DNA from: Rhodospirillales bacterium | GTDB taxonomy: Bacteria > Pseudomonadota > Alphaproteobacteria > SMXQ01 | Length of the DNA: 64,000 nt | Assembly: GCA_018666775.1 (NCBI GenBank) | Contig: JABIXC010000017.1 | Span: 310,001 to 374,000, forward strand | Direction: 5' to 3' | Shown here: positions 16,821 through 26,515 of the stretch, piece by piece | Position numbering within the stretch: position 1 is the stretch's first letter | How the letters are laid out: each line of letters starts with the position of its first letter | Notes under the pieces: generated by a model | The model's input: the letters and a program-made list of their open reading frames with translations, nothing else | Database searches by the model: none | Told to the model about the DNA's origin: nothing | Made by a program: the position numbers and the translations under genes

Positions 16821-19442
16821 TTACTGTACAGGCTTGTTCAGTATCATACGAATTTTTTGGGCAAGTTTTACCTTGGGAAAGGGTTTTTGAAGAAATTCCA
16901 CATCTTTATCAAAAAATTTCTGATCGATGTTTGCAAGATTGCTGTACCCCGAAGTGTAGAGCACCCTGATATTCGGGTTTAGCTTTTTAGCTTCAGCAAC
17001 AATTTCCGGCCCGCTCATCCCACCTGACAGAACAACATCTGTGATCAAAAGACTTTCTGGGTCCATTTTCTTAAATACTTGAAGGGCAGTATTGCCATCT
17101 GATGCTTCCATCGTTTGATAGCCCAAACTGTGTAAAATATTGACCGTCATAGCCCGAACGTCTGGGTCATCTTCAACAACCAAGATGGTTTCTCCACGCC
17201 CTTTGGGCATTTTTTCCGGAGTGGGCAATCCGTTTAATGAAATTTGTTCTGTTTGTGGCAGGTATATTTTTATGGTCGTCCCTTCGGATTCCACAGAATG
17301 CAATACCACGTGCCCCCCTGATTGCTTGATAAAGCCATAAACCATGGAAAGGCCAAGACCACTCCCCTCGCCCACCTCTTTTGTTGTAAAAAAGGGATCA
17401 AACGCGTGCTCTGCCACATCAGCTGGCATTCCCTTGCCCGTGTCGGTCACCATAACCATGACATAGTCACCTGGGGTAACCTCAGCCTCCATTGATGCAT
17501 CATCGGCAACCAGGGTTGCGTTGCTGGTATGTAAGCTCAATGTCCCCCCGCCCGGCATTGCATCCCGGGCATTGATGGCAAGGTTCAAGATAACATTTTC
17601 GAACAGGACAGGATCAACCAGACACTGACAAAGATTGCTATCGTTTGCGATCATAATTTCAATTGTTTCCCCAAGGGCACTACGCAACAAGCCCTGCATG
17701 TTATCAATCAATGCACCGGCATCGATCGCCTCTGTCTTCAATGTCTGTTTTCGTGAAAATGCCAACAGCTGATTGGTAAGAGATGCGCCCCGTTCACTGG
17801 CACGCATAATTGTTTTTAAATATGGGCGAACATCCCCCCCGGACTCTGCAATTTCATCGGCAAGTTCCAGATTGCCAATGCTGACGGCGAGTAAATTATT
17901 AAAATCATGGGCAATGCCCCCGGTTAACTGGCCAACGGCTTCCATTTTACTGGCTTGGCGAAGGTTTTCTTCTGTCTGTTTTTGTTCCGTAACATCCTCG
18001 AATGTATTCATGTACCCCCCATTGGGCATTGGGCGGCGATGATAGATAAAAGTCTTCCCGAAATGCGATTGGACTTCAATCCTTCGTTCAGCATTATTTT
18101 TAGACCGTAAAATTGCTTGCTTTGTGGCTTCCTGTACATCTGCATCCCCGTAATATCCAGATTCAGCACGGTACCGAATGATATCTTCATGTTTGATCCC
18201 AACTTTAAAAACTCCGGGTGGGAAGCCATAGAATTCATCCATTTTCTTGTTGAATGCAACCAGCCTGGTATCAGCATCATAAACAGCAATTCCCTGGTTC
18301 ATATTTTCAAATGTTGCCTCCAGCAGTTCTGATTGTTCTTTCATTAATCGGGCATTTTTTCGCTGTGTATAAATCCAGATGCCAAACCCTAAAACGAGAA
18401 GAATCAACAACATCCCAATACTTATTGTGAACGCCTTCTGCAAACGATCCTGGGCATACTTGTTAGGATCATAAATTGCCGCATTGGCATCGAAAGAATT
18501 TTTCACCAAACCAGAATCTTTAAGGGCCTTGTGCATCCTGCTCCAGCGTGCAGGATTGGTGTGGCCAAGCGTAATGACATTTTGTTTGATAAGGTTTTCT
18601 ACCGGTCCTACCTGAGCAAGATTAAATCCGACAGCATCTTTAAGGGGGATTTTACGGCGCAATTTTCCGGCAATTCGAACAGCAATTTCATCTGAATTCT
18701 GAAGTGCATATTTCCAACCTTGCAAGCTGGCACGGATAAACCCATCAACAACACCTGGACTTTCTTTGATCAAATCTTCGTGGGTAAAAATTGACCCGCC
18801 ATAGAAATCAACACCATAGGTTGAGGGACGCAGCATTGTTAATTTTAGCCCCAACTCCTTGGCCAACCAGCCTGCTGAAATTGTAAATCCGGCTGCAATA
18901 TCTGCATGCCCCAATGCGAGATCTCTAAGACCCAGTTTGTTACGGATTGGCTGCGTGTTGATGAATGTGGTGTTGATGTTTTCTGCCCGCAGCATCGCCA
19001 TCAGTTCAGGATAGGCGCGGCCAGTTTTTCCCCGGGTTGCAATGCGGTATCGCAACAAATCTGAGACAGATTGAACCCCGGTTTGGACACGGGAATAAAA
19101 TGCGACGGGGCTATGCTGAAAAACAGACGATAGAATAACAAGTGGGCTTCCGGCATCCCGGGCTTTCAGAATATCAATCGCGCCAACCCCGAAATCTGCA
19201 CGCCTGTTTGAAACTTCCTTGGCTGATTTGTGAAATTTGCCACCGGGCTCAAATGCTGAACGGATGGTTACATCCAACCCCTGTTTGGCATAATATCCTT
19301 TCCAAAGTGCGGCATAGTAACCTGCGAACTGGTACTGATGATCCCACTGCAATTGCAATGTGACTTTTTTATCCAGGGCTAAAGCTTTGAAGGGAAAAAA
19401 AGCAGCGAACAGTAAGGCGATCAGTCCTCTTGATAATTTCAC
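16821..19442 (-). CDS. Hybrid sensor histidine kinase with NMT1/THI5-like periplasmic sensor domain
   Basis: An 873-residue membrane hybrid kinase. Order: signal peptide; an NMT1/THI5-like substrate-binding domain (~25-320; VTLQLQWDHQYQFAGYYAA is a classic start, with YYAKQGLDVTI following); one membrane helix (SIGMLLILLVLGFGIWIY, ~340-357); a PAS domain (AVYDADTRLVAFNKKMDEFY); HisKA with phospho-histidine in GGIAHDFNNLL; HATPase with GDYVMVMVTDTGKGM and GEGSGLGLSMVYGF; and a C-terminal receiver (~752-873) with EDDPDVR, phospho-acceptor Asp in LLITDVVLSGG and LQKPF. It probably senses a pyrimidine- or thiamine-precursor-like or other small ligand. No cognate response regulator or phosphotransfer gene is adjacent. 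Confidence 0.88.
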   Translation of the reverse strand: MKLSRGLIALLFAAFFPFKALALDKKVTLQLQWDHQYQFAGYYAALWKGYYAKQGLDVTIRSAFEPGGKFHKSAKEVSNRRADFGVGAIDILKARDAGSPLVILSSVFQHSPVAFYSRVQTGVQSVSDLLRYRIATRGKTGRAYPELMAMLRAENINTTFINTQPIRNKLGLRDLALGHADIAAGFTISAGWLAKELGLKLTMLRPSTYGVDFYGGSIFTHEDLIKESPGVVDGFIRASLQGWKYALQNSDEIAVRIAGKLRRKIPLKDAVGFNLAQVGPVENLIKQNVITLGHTNPARWSRMHKALKDSGLVKNSFDANAAIYDPNKYAQDRLQKAFTISIGMLLILLVLGFGIWIYTQRKNARLMKEQSELLEATFENMNQGIAVYDADTRLVAFNKKMDEFYGFPPGVFKVGIKHEDIIRYRAESGYYGDADVQEATKQAILRSKNNAERRIEVQSHFGKTFIYHRRPMPNGGYMNTFEDVTEQKQTEENLRQASKMEAVGQLTGGIAHDFNNLLAVSIGNLELADEIAESGGDVRPYLKTIMRASERGASLTNQLLAFSRKQTLKTEAIDAGALIDNMQGLLRSALGETIEIMIANDSNLCQCLVDPVLFENVILNLAINARDAMPGGGTLSLHTSNATLVADDASMEAEVTPGDYVMVMVTDTGKGMPADVAEHAFDPFFTTKEVGEGSGLGLSMVYGFIKQSGGHVVLHSVESEGTTIKIYLPQTEQISLNGLPTPEKMPKGRGETILVVEDDPDVRAMTVNILHSLGYQTMEASDGNTALQVFKKMDPESLLITDVVLSGGMSGPEIVAEAKKLNPNIRVLYTSGYSNLANIDQKFFDKDVEFLQKPFPKVKLAQKIRMILNKPVQ

Positions 19443-19521
19443 AAAAACTCACCTCATCTATCGTACAAGATTCAACCTCATCATATATAAAGCCCATCGT
19501 TAAGCATAAAAATGAGTATGT

Positions 19522-19535
19522 GGTCAAAAGTGACC
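19522..19535. repeat. Short perfect palindrome upstream of the sensor kinase
   Basis: GGTCA-AAAG-TGACC lies 80 bp before the kinase start, in the 164-bp gap after the helicase gene. It could be an operator or a weak hairpin; no T-run follows directly. Nothing else clear was seen in this gap apart from an A-rich stretch near 19590. Confidence 0.25.
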
Positions 19536-19606
19536 GCTATGACTGCGAATCAGGGGTGATTGGCATATCATCATAATCATTTTGAATAAGTTAAAAAAAC
19601 TTGGGG

Positions 19607-21457
19607 CTAAGACGATACCGACGCCAATGATTTCAAATGATCGGCGGCATTGAAATAGGGCAAATTATCCTGAACTGAACAGCCAAGAATTGCCAACCGT
19701 TCAGCAATTTTGATGGCCTTTTGATATTTGCGTTCGCTTTCATCCAGGCTGTGGGTTTGAAAAACCGTGCCACAAAGTGATATGCCGTAATGGGCCTGCA
19801 AGGTTCGGATGATTCTACCGGCCAACATGCCATCGGCAATCAGGGAAAGATCAAAATCGGGTTGTTTAACAATCTGGATTTTGTTTTTGACTAAATAGCC
19901 ACGAATGCGCGCTTCGGCCGCCAGGGCTTCATCCCAATAATCTGATTCAGATTGCGTCGGATCGCCAGAGACTTCTACAAATGCCATACAGAACGCAAGA
20001 AAGACCTGTTCTTTTGCATTGGCCGATTTCCATGCTGTGCCACCAAGACGTGTCCAAACCGACAGGTCCATTTCATCGAAAACCCTTGGCACCCGTTCAA
20101 AGAACAAACGATGCAGCCCGTTTTCATTTAACAGACTATCGAGCTTTTGTTCCTTGTAAATATCGATGGCGGCATAGGTACCGCAAACCGGACAGGTGTC
20201 ATCTTCATAGGCATTCTTTTTATAAATATGTGAACACCGTGTACCAGATGGCAGTTTGTTGTTGCACAGCAGATAAATTTCTTTGGCGTCTTCATCATCT
20301 TGCTGTTGGCCAATCCAGTTGAAACGGTTCATGAATTGAAGATAAGACCCCCGGTGGCTCCAGAGACTCCATTCCAGCTTTTCTACCGGCCCAAATGTGC
20401 TCCAATTGGAGCTGACATCAATAACAACGCATTTGTCTTTTCCGGGTGCTGACCGCAACCCACGGCCCACCGATTGTCCCCACAAAACCTTTGATAAGGT
20501 CGGACGCAGGTGAACGATAATATTGCAATGGGGATTGTCCCAGCCTTCAGCAAGCACGCCAACAGACACCATGGCTTCGACCTCACCATCTTCGTGTTGC
20601 TTCAGTAATTTCATTCGCTGTTTGATCGGGGTCTGGGCCGTAACGATGGCCGCATTGATGCCCAGTTTTTGAATGCAGTTAAGCGTTGCCTCGGCAACAC
20701 TGACATCTGCACAGAACCAGGCAGATACAGGCGGGATGCCGAGCTTCTCGCGCTCTTCCATGTAGCTCCAGGTGGCATAATCAATCATTGAAGATTTGAT
20801 AATTGCCGGGGCCAGTTTTGCGACTGGAAAGTCACCTGAACTGATATCAATGCCCTTCAAATTAAGGTCGTGGACAAAATGCGGGCGGTAAACTGGCTGC
20901 ACCAAAACGCCTTCTTCGATCAGGTTTTCAATATTGGCGCAATCAATAATGGCATCGAAGGCCAAATTGAGCTGGTCCCGCTGATCACCCGTGCGACGCT
21001 CCGGCGAAGCCGTTAACCCCATGAACTGGGCTTCTGGTTTACCGTTTTCTTTGAAATCATCGATAATGCGTTTGTAGCCCCTGCCATTTGGCGATACCCG
21101 GTGGGCTTCATCGACGATAATAAGATCGGCCTTTGGCACAGCATCCGACAAAACGTCTTTTGCCCGCATATTAGTTGAAAGCAAAATGTCATAATCTTTA
21201 AAGGCGGGGCCTTTATCTGAAACTGTCAGCTTTCTGACTTTATGCTTCTTGCGCAATGCGGCTTCCAGCTGTTCCAGTAGAACAAGCCGGTGGCAAAGCA
21301 CGATAATCTTCTTGTTCTTGTAAAACCGCTCGATGATTTCACTAGCAAGCACGGTCTTCCCGGCACCGGTGGGCGCTTTTAGGATAAACCGACGGTTTTT
21401 TTGAACGATCGACGGAAAGGTGTCGATGATTTCTTGTTGCCAATTTCTGAGTTGCAT
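19607..21457 (-). CDS. Superfamily 2 DEAD/DEAH-box helicase (type III restriction res-subunit-like)
   Basis: A 616-residue helicase. Walker A is APTGAGKT (28-35), DEAH is at 116-119, motif III is GLTASPERR, and motif VI is GQSVGRGLRS, so both RecA-like lobes are complete. After the lobes comes a four-cysteine zinc-ribbon-like element (CNNKLPSGTRC then CPVCG) and a C-terminal region of about 170 residues that is not recognised. It resembles the Res-subunit/SSL2-type helicases found in restriction, DNA repair and phage defence. No methyltransferase or nuclease gene is adjacent, so it appears to be an orphan. Role not determined. Confidence 0.82.
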   Translation of the reverse strand: MQLRNWQQEIIDTFPSIVQKNRRFILKAPTGAGKTVLASEIIERFYKNKKIIVLCHRLVLLEQLEAALRKKHKVRKLTVSDKGPAFKDYDILLSTNMRAKDVLSDAVPKADLIIVDEAHRVSPNGRGYKRIIDDFKENGKPEAQFMGLTASPERRTGDQRDQLNLAFDAIIDCANIENLIEEGVLVQPVYRPHFVHDLNLKGIDISSGDFPVAKLAPAIIKSSMIDYATWSYMEEREKLGIPPVSAWFCADVSVAEATLNCIQKLGINAAIVTAQTPIKQRMKLLKQHEDGEVEAMVSVGVLAEGWDNPHCNIIVHLRPTLSKVLWGQSVGRGLRSAPGKDKCVVIDVSSNWSTFGPVEKLEWSLWSHRGSYLQFMNRFNWIGQQQDDEDAKEIYLLCNNKLPSGTRCSHIYKKNAYEDDTCPVCGTYAAIDIYKEQKLDSLLNENGLHRLFFERVPRVFDEMDLSVWTRLGGTAWKSANAKEQVFLAFCMAFVEVSGDPTQSESDYWDEALAAEARIRGYLVKNKIQIVKQPDFDLSLIADGMLAGRIIRTLQAHYGISLCGTVFQTHSLDESERKYQKAIKIAERLAILGCSVQDNLPYFNAADHLKSLASVSS

Positions 21458-21546
21458 CGAGGGGTTATATCAAAGAATGGAAGCCTGTACAGTACAAGGC
21501 TCTGGATATTCCAAAATAATTCGTTATTTCTCTTCAAGCGCGGCGT

Positions 21547-22521
21547 TTAGGGCCTGTTTCGATACCAACGCCAGGCATCTTCTATGATTGTGCCTATATC
21601 CTGTCGAGCGGGTTCCCAGCCCAGAACCTTGCGGGCAAGGCTGCAATCAGCAACCAACCGAGGAGGATCACCGGCGCGGCGCGGCGCATGGGTTAGGGGA
21701 ATGTCACATCCCGTCACTTCACCTGTTTTGTCGATCACTTCACGCACGGAATAACCCTGCCCGGTACCTAGGTTAAAAACACCCCCTTCAAATCCTGAAA
21801 GAAGCTTTTTAAGGGCCAAAACATGGGCATCGGCCAAGTCAGTGACGTGAATATAATCGCGGATACAGGTGCCATCGGGGGTGTCGTAATCATCACCAAA
21901 GACTGAAATGCCATCAGACTTTTGAGATGCGGCATCAAATATCAGAGGAATAAGGTGGCTTTCAGGGTCATGGGCCTCGCCTATTTCCCCGTCCCCATCG
22001 GCACCTGCAGCATTAAAATACCGTAGGCTGACCGATCGCAAACCAAAGGCAGCACCGTAATCACCAAGCATGTCTTCGATCATCAATTTGCTGCGCCCAT
22101 AGGGATTAATGGGCGCTTTTGGGTGATCTTCGGTTATGGGAACCGTCTCGGGCTCGCCAAAAATGGCGCAGGTACTGGAAAAAACAAACTTATCAATGCC
22201 CGTATCCTTAACCGCACCAAGCAGGCTCATGGAGCCCCCAACATTATTGCGATAATAAAGGTCAGGCTGCGATACTGATTCGCCAACATACGCAAAGGCT
22301 GCAAAATGTAATACGGCCACCGGGTCATGGCGCCCGATAACATCGCGCAACCGATCACCATCTAAGATATCGCCTTCTTCCAATGGCCCCCATTTGACGG
22401 CCCAGCGGTGACCCCGGCTAAGATTATCATAGCAAACAGGGGTGAACCCGGCTTTGGCAAGCGCTTTACAGGCATGGCTCCCGACATAGCCAGCACCACC
22501 TGTAACCAGAATGTTCGGCAT
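21547..22521 (-). CDS. galE: UDP-glucose 4-epimerase
   Basis: A 324-residue extended short-chain dehydrogenase that interconverts UDP-glucose and UDP-galactose. It shows the NAD motif TGGAGYVGSHACKAL at the N terminus, FSSTCAIFGE with the catalytic Ser/Thr, the YGRSK active-site Tyr/Lys pair and RYFNAAGADGDGEIGE, all standard for GalE. Its start is 2 bp after the gmd stop, so fcl, gmd and galE form one transcription unit for activated sugars of surface glycan. Confidence 0.92.
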   Translation of the reverse strand: MPNILVTGGAGYVGSHACKALAKAGFTPVCYDNLSRGHRWAVKWGPLEEGDILDGDRLRDVIGRHDPVAVLHFAAFAYVGESVSQPDLYYRNNVGGSMSLLGAVKDTGIDKFVFSSTCAIFGEPETVPITEDHPKAPINPYGRSKLMIEDMLGDYGAAFGLRSVSLRYFNAAGADGDGEIGEAHDPESHLIPLIFDAASQKSDGISVFGDDYDTPDGTCIRDYIHVTDLADAHVLALKKLLSGFEGGVFNLGTGQGYSVREVIDKTGEVTGCDIPLTHAPRRAGDPPRLVADCSLARKVLGWEPARQDIGTIIEDAWRWYRNRP

Positions 22522-22523
22522 CT

Positions 22524-23591
22524 CTAATCCGCCCGATCAATTCGGTTTTGTTCCATGGCCACTATTTCTAAATCCCCGGCCACCATTTCCTTCACCAATT
22601 CAGAAAAAGTCGTCTTGTGTTGCCAACCAAGAATTTTCTTGGCCTTGCTGGGGTCCCCAAGCAAGGATTCAACCTCTGTTGGGCGGAAATAACGCTGATC
22701 AATACGAACCAGGACATCGCCGGTTGCGGCATCGACACCGGTTTCATCAACCCCTTTTCCCTGCCATTCAATTTTGCGATCAATTTCTAAAAATGCACAC
22801 TCTACAAATTCTCGAACAGAATGTGTTTCGCCTGTTGCCAACACATAATCATCGGCAACATCTTGTTGAACCATCTGCCACATGCCTTCGACATAATCAC
22901 GGGCATGCCCCCAATCGCGGGTCGCGTCCATATTCCCCAAATAAAGGGTATCTTGCATCCCCAAAGACATGGCCGCAACGGCGCGGGTGATTTTGCGGGT
23001 TACGAATGTTTCACCCCGGATCGGACTTTCGTGATTAAACAAAATGCCGTTGGATGCATGCATGCCATAGGCTTCGCGATAATTCACCGTTGTCCAATAA
23101 GCATAAAGTTTAGCTGATCCATAAGGGGAACGCGGCCGGAACGGGGTGGTTTCACTTTGCGGGGTTTCCTAAACCTGCCCATAAAGTTCAGAGGTTGATG
23201 CCTGATAAAAACGGGTCTTTTCTTCCAGCTTCAATATGCGCATGGCTTCCAGCAGTCGGAGCGCGCCTAACCCATCGGCATTGGCCGTGTATTCAGGGGT
23301 TTCAAAACTAACTTGAACATGACTTTGGGCTGCCAAATTATAAATTTCGTCGGGTTCCGTTTCCTGAACAACACGGATCAAATTGGTTGCATCGGTCATA
23401 TCACCGTAGACCATGCGAAAATTCTGGGAATCCTGATGCGGGTCAAGGTAAAGGTGATCCACCCTTGCCGTATTAAATGAAGATGAACGCCGTTTAATGC
23501 CCCAAACTTCGTAGCCTTTGGCCAAAAGAAATTCCGCCAAATAAGCCCCGTCTTGGCCTGTGATACCCGTGATCAATGCGCGTTTTGTCAT
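22524..23591 (-). pseudogene. gmd: GDP-mannose 4,6-dehydratase interrupted by one in-frame amber codon
   Basis: Full-length gmd (355 codons plus stop) in a single frame, broken only by TAG at 23171-23169 (minus strand). Before it lies the N-terminal 140 residues with [39 protein letters not shown] and STSELYGQV. Directly after it the frame continues with [35 protein letters not shown] (the YxxxK active site was just crossed) and [17 protein letters not shown]. In intact homologues the position after ELYG.V is Gln, so CAG to TAG is the simplest change. Without readthrough, neither fragment would be active and GDP-fucose could not be made by this pathway. Neighbours fcl and galE are intact. Confidence 0.88.
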
Positions 23592-23607
23592 CTAATTTAT
23601 CCCAGAA

Positions 23608-24558
23608 TTATCTTTCACGAAGCACGTGTTCATTTTCAAGATACCACCCGTAGTATTTTTCCAAACCGTCCTTAAGGGACGTCGGTGCTGTCCACCCCAA
23701 AGCTGTCAGTCGAGAAACATCCAGAAGCTTTTGAGGCGACCCGTCGGGCCGGGTAGCATCAAATTCTAGGTTTCCCTTAAAGCCAACAACGGCCGCAATC
23801 ATTTCAGAAAATTCACGAATTGTAACATCGCGTCCCTGACCAATATTGAGGTGCACATCACCGGAATAATTTTTCATCAAGAAAATACAGGCATCGGCCA
23901 AATCATCCGCCCATAAGAATTCGCGCCGCGGCGTGCCTGATCCCCAGACAGAAACCGTGGCATCGTTTGCCAGTTTTGCCTCATGGAAACGATGCAACAG
24001 GGCTGCAGCAACATGGCTGTTGGAAGGATGAAAATTATCCCCGATACCGAATAAATTAGTCGGCATCACCGTGATGAAATCGCATTCGAATTGTTGGCGG
24101 TAGGCCTGGCATAATTTTATGCCTGCAATCTTGGCGATGGCATACCATTGGTTTGTCGATTCCAGCGGACCCGTCAGCAGCGATTCTTCTTGTATAGGCT
24201 GAGGCGCTTCGCGGGGATAAATGCAGCTTGAACCCAGAAAAAGAAGTTTTTCAACACCAATGCTTTTGGCACCGTGAATGACGTTCATTTCCATCGCAAG
24301 ATTGTCATAAAGAAAATCTGCCGGATAGGTCGAATTGGCATGAATGCCGCCAACCCTGCCCGCTGCAACAAAAATAGCATCTGGTTTATTGTGTGCCATC
24401 CATGTTTCAACATCGGCTTGCCTGCGCAGATCCAGTTTGTCATGACCAACGGTCAATATCTCACAGGGTTCTGATTGCAGGCCGCGCATAATTGCCGAAC
24501 CCGCCATGCCGGTATGCCCCGCGACCCAGACGCGTTTGCCAGAAAGATTAAAAGACAT
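23608..24558 (-). CDS. fcl: GDP-L-fucose synthase
   Basis: A 316-residue short-chain dehydrogenase family enzyme converting the Gmd product GDP-4-keto-6-deoxymannose to GDP-L-fucose (epimerase and reductase). It has the NADP motif AGHTGMAGSAI (~13-23), the catalytic Ser/Cys region LFLGSSCIYPREAPQPI and the Tyr/Lys pair in WYAIAKIAG. The length is normal and all motifs are intact. It is first in the fcl-gmd-galE operon, 16 bp before gmd. Its substrate should not be available if the amber codon in gmd abolishes that enzyme. Confidence 0.92.
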   Translation of the reverse strand: MSFNLSGKRVWVAGHTGMAGSAIMRGLQSEPCEILTVGHDKLDLRRQADVETWMAHNKPDAIFVAAGRVGGIHANSTYPADFLYDNLAMEMNVIHGAKSIGVEKLLFLGSSCIYPREAPQPIQEESLLTGPLESTNQWYAIAKIAGIKLCQAYRQQFECDFITVMPTNLFGIGDNFHPSNSHVAAALLHRFHEAKLANDATVSVWGSGTPRREFLWADDLADACIFLMKNYSGDVHLNIGQGRDVTIREFSEMIAAVVGFKGNLEFDATRPDGSPQKLLDVSRLTALGWTAPTSLKDGLEKYYGWYLENEHVLRER

Positions 24559-24599
24559 AATTTATACCCCACCCATTGCCACGACAGTTGCCTGCATAT

Positions 24600-25115
24600 T
24601 TATCTAACGCCATTGGGCGCCTTTGTACCAGCGACTTTGACTATAACCCTGTCACCCGGTTTAAAGCCAAGACGCGATGCAGACCCACCGATCAGTTCCA
24701 ATACATAACTGGCTTGTCTGCTTGATGAAATGATGCGCTTTGAGCCAGGGACCGCACGTTCATGGATATGTGTGATAACCCCGGAGTCGTTAATAAAAAG
24801 CATATCCAAGGGGATCAGCGTATTCGCCATCCACATATTGATCATTTGTTCACGGCCATAAATGAACAACATCCCACGATCAGGTGCAAGAGAGCGTCGA
24901 AACATCAACCCTTGGCGTCTTTGGGGCTCACTTTTTGCTATTTCGACGGTGAAGCGGTGTTGTTTCCCATCAGAGCGCACCCAAAGGGGGGCCGTATCAA
25001 AGCCTTGCCCTAAAGACTTGTTATTATCGACAACAGCCAATGCAGCAAACATCACGCATGGCGCAATGAGTGCAACCAACAAACGGCGAAAAAAGGGTTT
25101 GGCACGAAAAATCAT
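24600..25115 (-). CDS. DUF192 family exported protein
   Basis: A protein of about 171 residues with an N-terminal hydrophobic anchor (LLVALIAPCVMFAALAVV) and a C-terminal DUF192 domain: F.VEIAKSEPQRRQGLMFRRSL, DRGMLFIYG, MWMANTLIPLDMLFI and AVPGSKRII. The conserved MFR and M.M.NT.IPLDM elements are unmistakable. Family function is not established. The frame is open to 25187 and a start there would add 24 hydrophobic residues; neither start has a good ribosome-binding site, so the N terminus is uncertain. It lies between the nucleotide-sugar operon and the cold-shock gene. Confidence 0.8.
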   Translation of the reverse strand: MIFRAKPFFRRLLVALIAPCVMFAALAVVDNNKSLGQGFDTAPLWVRSDGKQHRFTVEIAKSEPQRRQGLMFRRSLAPDRGMLFIYGREQMINMWMANTLIPLDMLFINDSGVITHIHERAVPGSKRIISSSRQASYVLELIGGSASRLGFKPGDRVIVKVAGTKAPNGVR

Positions 25116-25220
25116 TTGGAAAGAATAGAGCGGATTGATGGGCAATAAAATTAATAAAAAACCCCGCACGCCAACAACCATTGGCATGCAATAACGGCAT
25201 CCCCGCAGAATGCCCCCTGT

Positions 25221-25736
25221 TTAGCCGGCCTGTATTTCGGTCGCTTGTGGTCCTTTAGGACCATCGGCAACACGAACCCTGACATTTTGGCCCTCTTCAA
25301 GTTCTCCCAGACCGGAACGGCGCAAGGTTACCATATGGACAAAAACATCGCGTTCGACTCCATTTTGGCAAACAAACCCATACCCTTTATCTGCGTTGAA
25401 CCATTTGACCGTTGCATCGGTAAAATCATCGCCTGGGCCTAAATCTGGTTGTTCAATCGCATTTGGGTCCTCGGCGACAGCCGTGCTTTCGTCAACTTCC
25501 AGAATTTTGGTGACTTGCAACCCCTTGGCACGGTCCTCAATAAGAACTTGCACGGTGGTCCCGGGAAGAAGGTTTTCATAACCCGCATCACGTAATACAG
25601 AAAGGTGGAGAAAAGCATCCGCCATACTGTCTGCTACGGTTACAAAACCAAATCCTTTAACAACATTGAGCCACTTTATGACGCCACTTATTTCGCGTTC
25701 TTCACAGGGCTCTTGATCGACATGACTATCACTCAT
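25221..25736 (-). CDS. Cold-shock protein with two CSD domains
   Basis: A 171-residue protein with two tandem cold-shock domains. Domain 1 (~18-80) has [17 protein letters not shown] and DAFLHLSVL; domain 2 (~105-170) has [17 protein letters not shown] and DVFVHMVTL. The RNP1-like KG(F/Y)GFV and RNP2-like (F/V)(L/V)H segments are intact in domain 2, and domain 1 has FLHLS. Such double-CSD proteins are typical of alphaproteobacteria and bind single-stranded nucleic acid as RNA chaperones. Upstream, 25745-25770 contains an imperfect inverted repeat (CTAAC...GTTAG), possibly in a long leader. Confidence 0.9.
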   Translation of the reverse strand: MSDSHVDQEPCEEREISGVIKWLNVVKGFGFVTVADSMADAFLHLSVLRDAGYENLLPGTTVQVLIEDRAKGLQVTKILEVDESTAVAEDPNAIEQPDLGPGDDFTDATVKWFNADKGYGFVCQNGVERDVFVHMVTLRRSGLGELEEGQNVRVRVADGPKGPQATEIQAG

Positions 25737-26023
25737 TGTCTAACTGGCCTCCCTACTGACTAACTAGTTGCGAAACGTTAGCATCTTTTTTCAGAACTGA
25801 CAAACCTTCCACCATAGGTTTATAAATCAAGCCACATTGAGAGGCGAAACCGTTAATTATTTAACTTTTTGAAACCCGGTGATGCACTCGGACAACGCCA
25901 ATATTGGGCCCTTAAAGTAAAGGCTGCCACGGGGCTTGACTGGGGACGGGCAAATTTGTATCCCCTATTCAGGTGCCAACAATCAAAAAATGGCACAAAA
26001 ACAGGTGAAGGCATCAAAAACCG
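25737..26023. other. Divergent intergenic region, no gene seen
   Basis: A 287-bp region between the cold-shock gene (minus) and the antiporter operon (plus) that must hold both promoters. I see an imperfect inverted repeat around 25748-25769 but no confident -35/-10 pair, RNA gene or coding frame with support. Confidence 0.5.
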
Positions 26024-26515
26024 GTGAAAAACGGCACCTCTATCACGCATGCAATTGGCCTGGGGCTTTCTATGTTTGTCCTGTGGCTTTTGTTATCAGG
26101 ACACTATACCCCCCTGATTCTCGGGTTTGGGGTCGCATCCTGCGTGGTTATTGTCATGATTGGCATGCGCCTTGACTTCATTGATCACGAAGCCGTTCCC
26201 CTTCACATCAGTTTTGGATGGTTCGCTTATACGGCTTGGTTGGGAAAAGAAATATTCAAAGCCAACATTGATGTCGCCCGCATCATTTTAGCCCCTAAAT
26301 TGCCTATCAGCCCTGTCATGGTGCGTGTCCCTGCAACGCAGAGCACCGACATGGGAAAGGTGATCTATGCCAATTCTATCACCCTGACACCCGGCACCAT
26401 TTCTGTAGAAGTCGAACCCCACGAAATTCTGGTCCATGCCATTACCCGCGATGCAGCCGCTGGCCTTGCGGATGGCGATATGGACCGCCGCGTTGATGCG
26501 ATCGAAACACGATGA
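26024..26515 (+). CDS. mnhE: Mrp-type Na+(K+)/H+ antiporter subunit E
   Basis: A 163-residue membrane protein of the MnhE/MrpE family. It has two or three N-terminal membrane helices (GLGLSMFVLWLLLSGHYTPL) followed by a cytoplasmic domain with YANSITLTPGTISVEV, the family signature. The start is taken as a GTG at 26024; an earlier start is possible because the frame upstream is AT-rich and unclear. First gene of a compact operon in which most stops and starts overlap. In Mrp complexes subunit E is small and does not carry the proton-channel residues. Confidence 0.9.
   Translation: MKNGTSITHAIGLGLSMFVLWLLLSGHYTPLILGFGVASCVVIVMIGMRLDFIDHEAVPLHISFGWFAYTAWLGKEIFKANIDVARIILAPKLPISPVMVRVPATQSTDMGKVIYANSITLTPGTISVEVEPHEILVHAITRDAAAGLADGDMDRRVDAIETR

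Noticed and set aside
22511-22990. 159-residue open frame on + opposite gmd
   Set aside because: Its coding pattern is the antisense of gmd, which has strong family motifs; no homology recognised.
23169-23171. Frameshift or genetic recoding as explanation for the break in gmd
   Set aside because: The same frame continues on both sides of the TAG, so no indel is needed, and TAG is used as a normal stop by modB and mnhG, so general recoding of UAG is unlikely.
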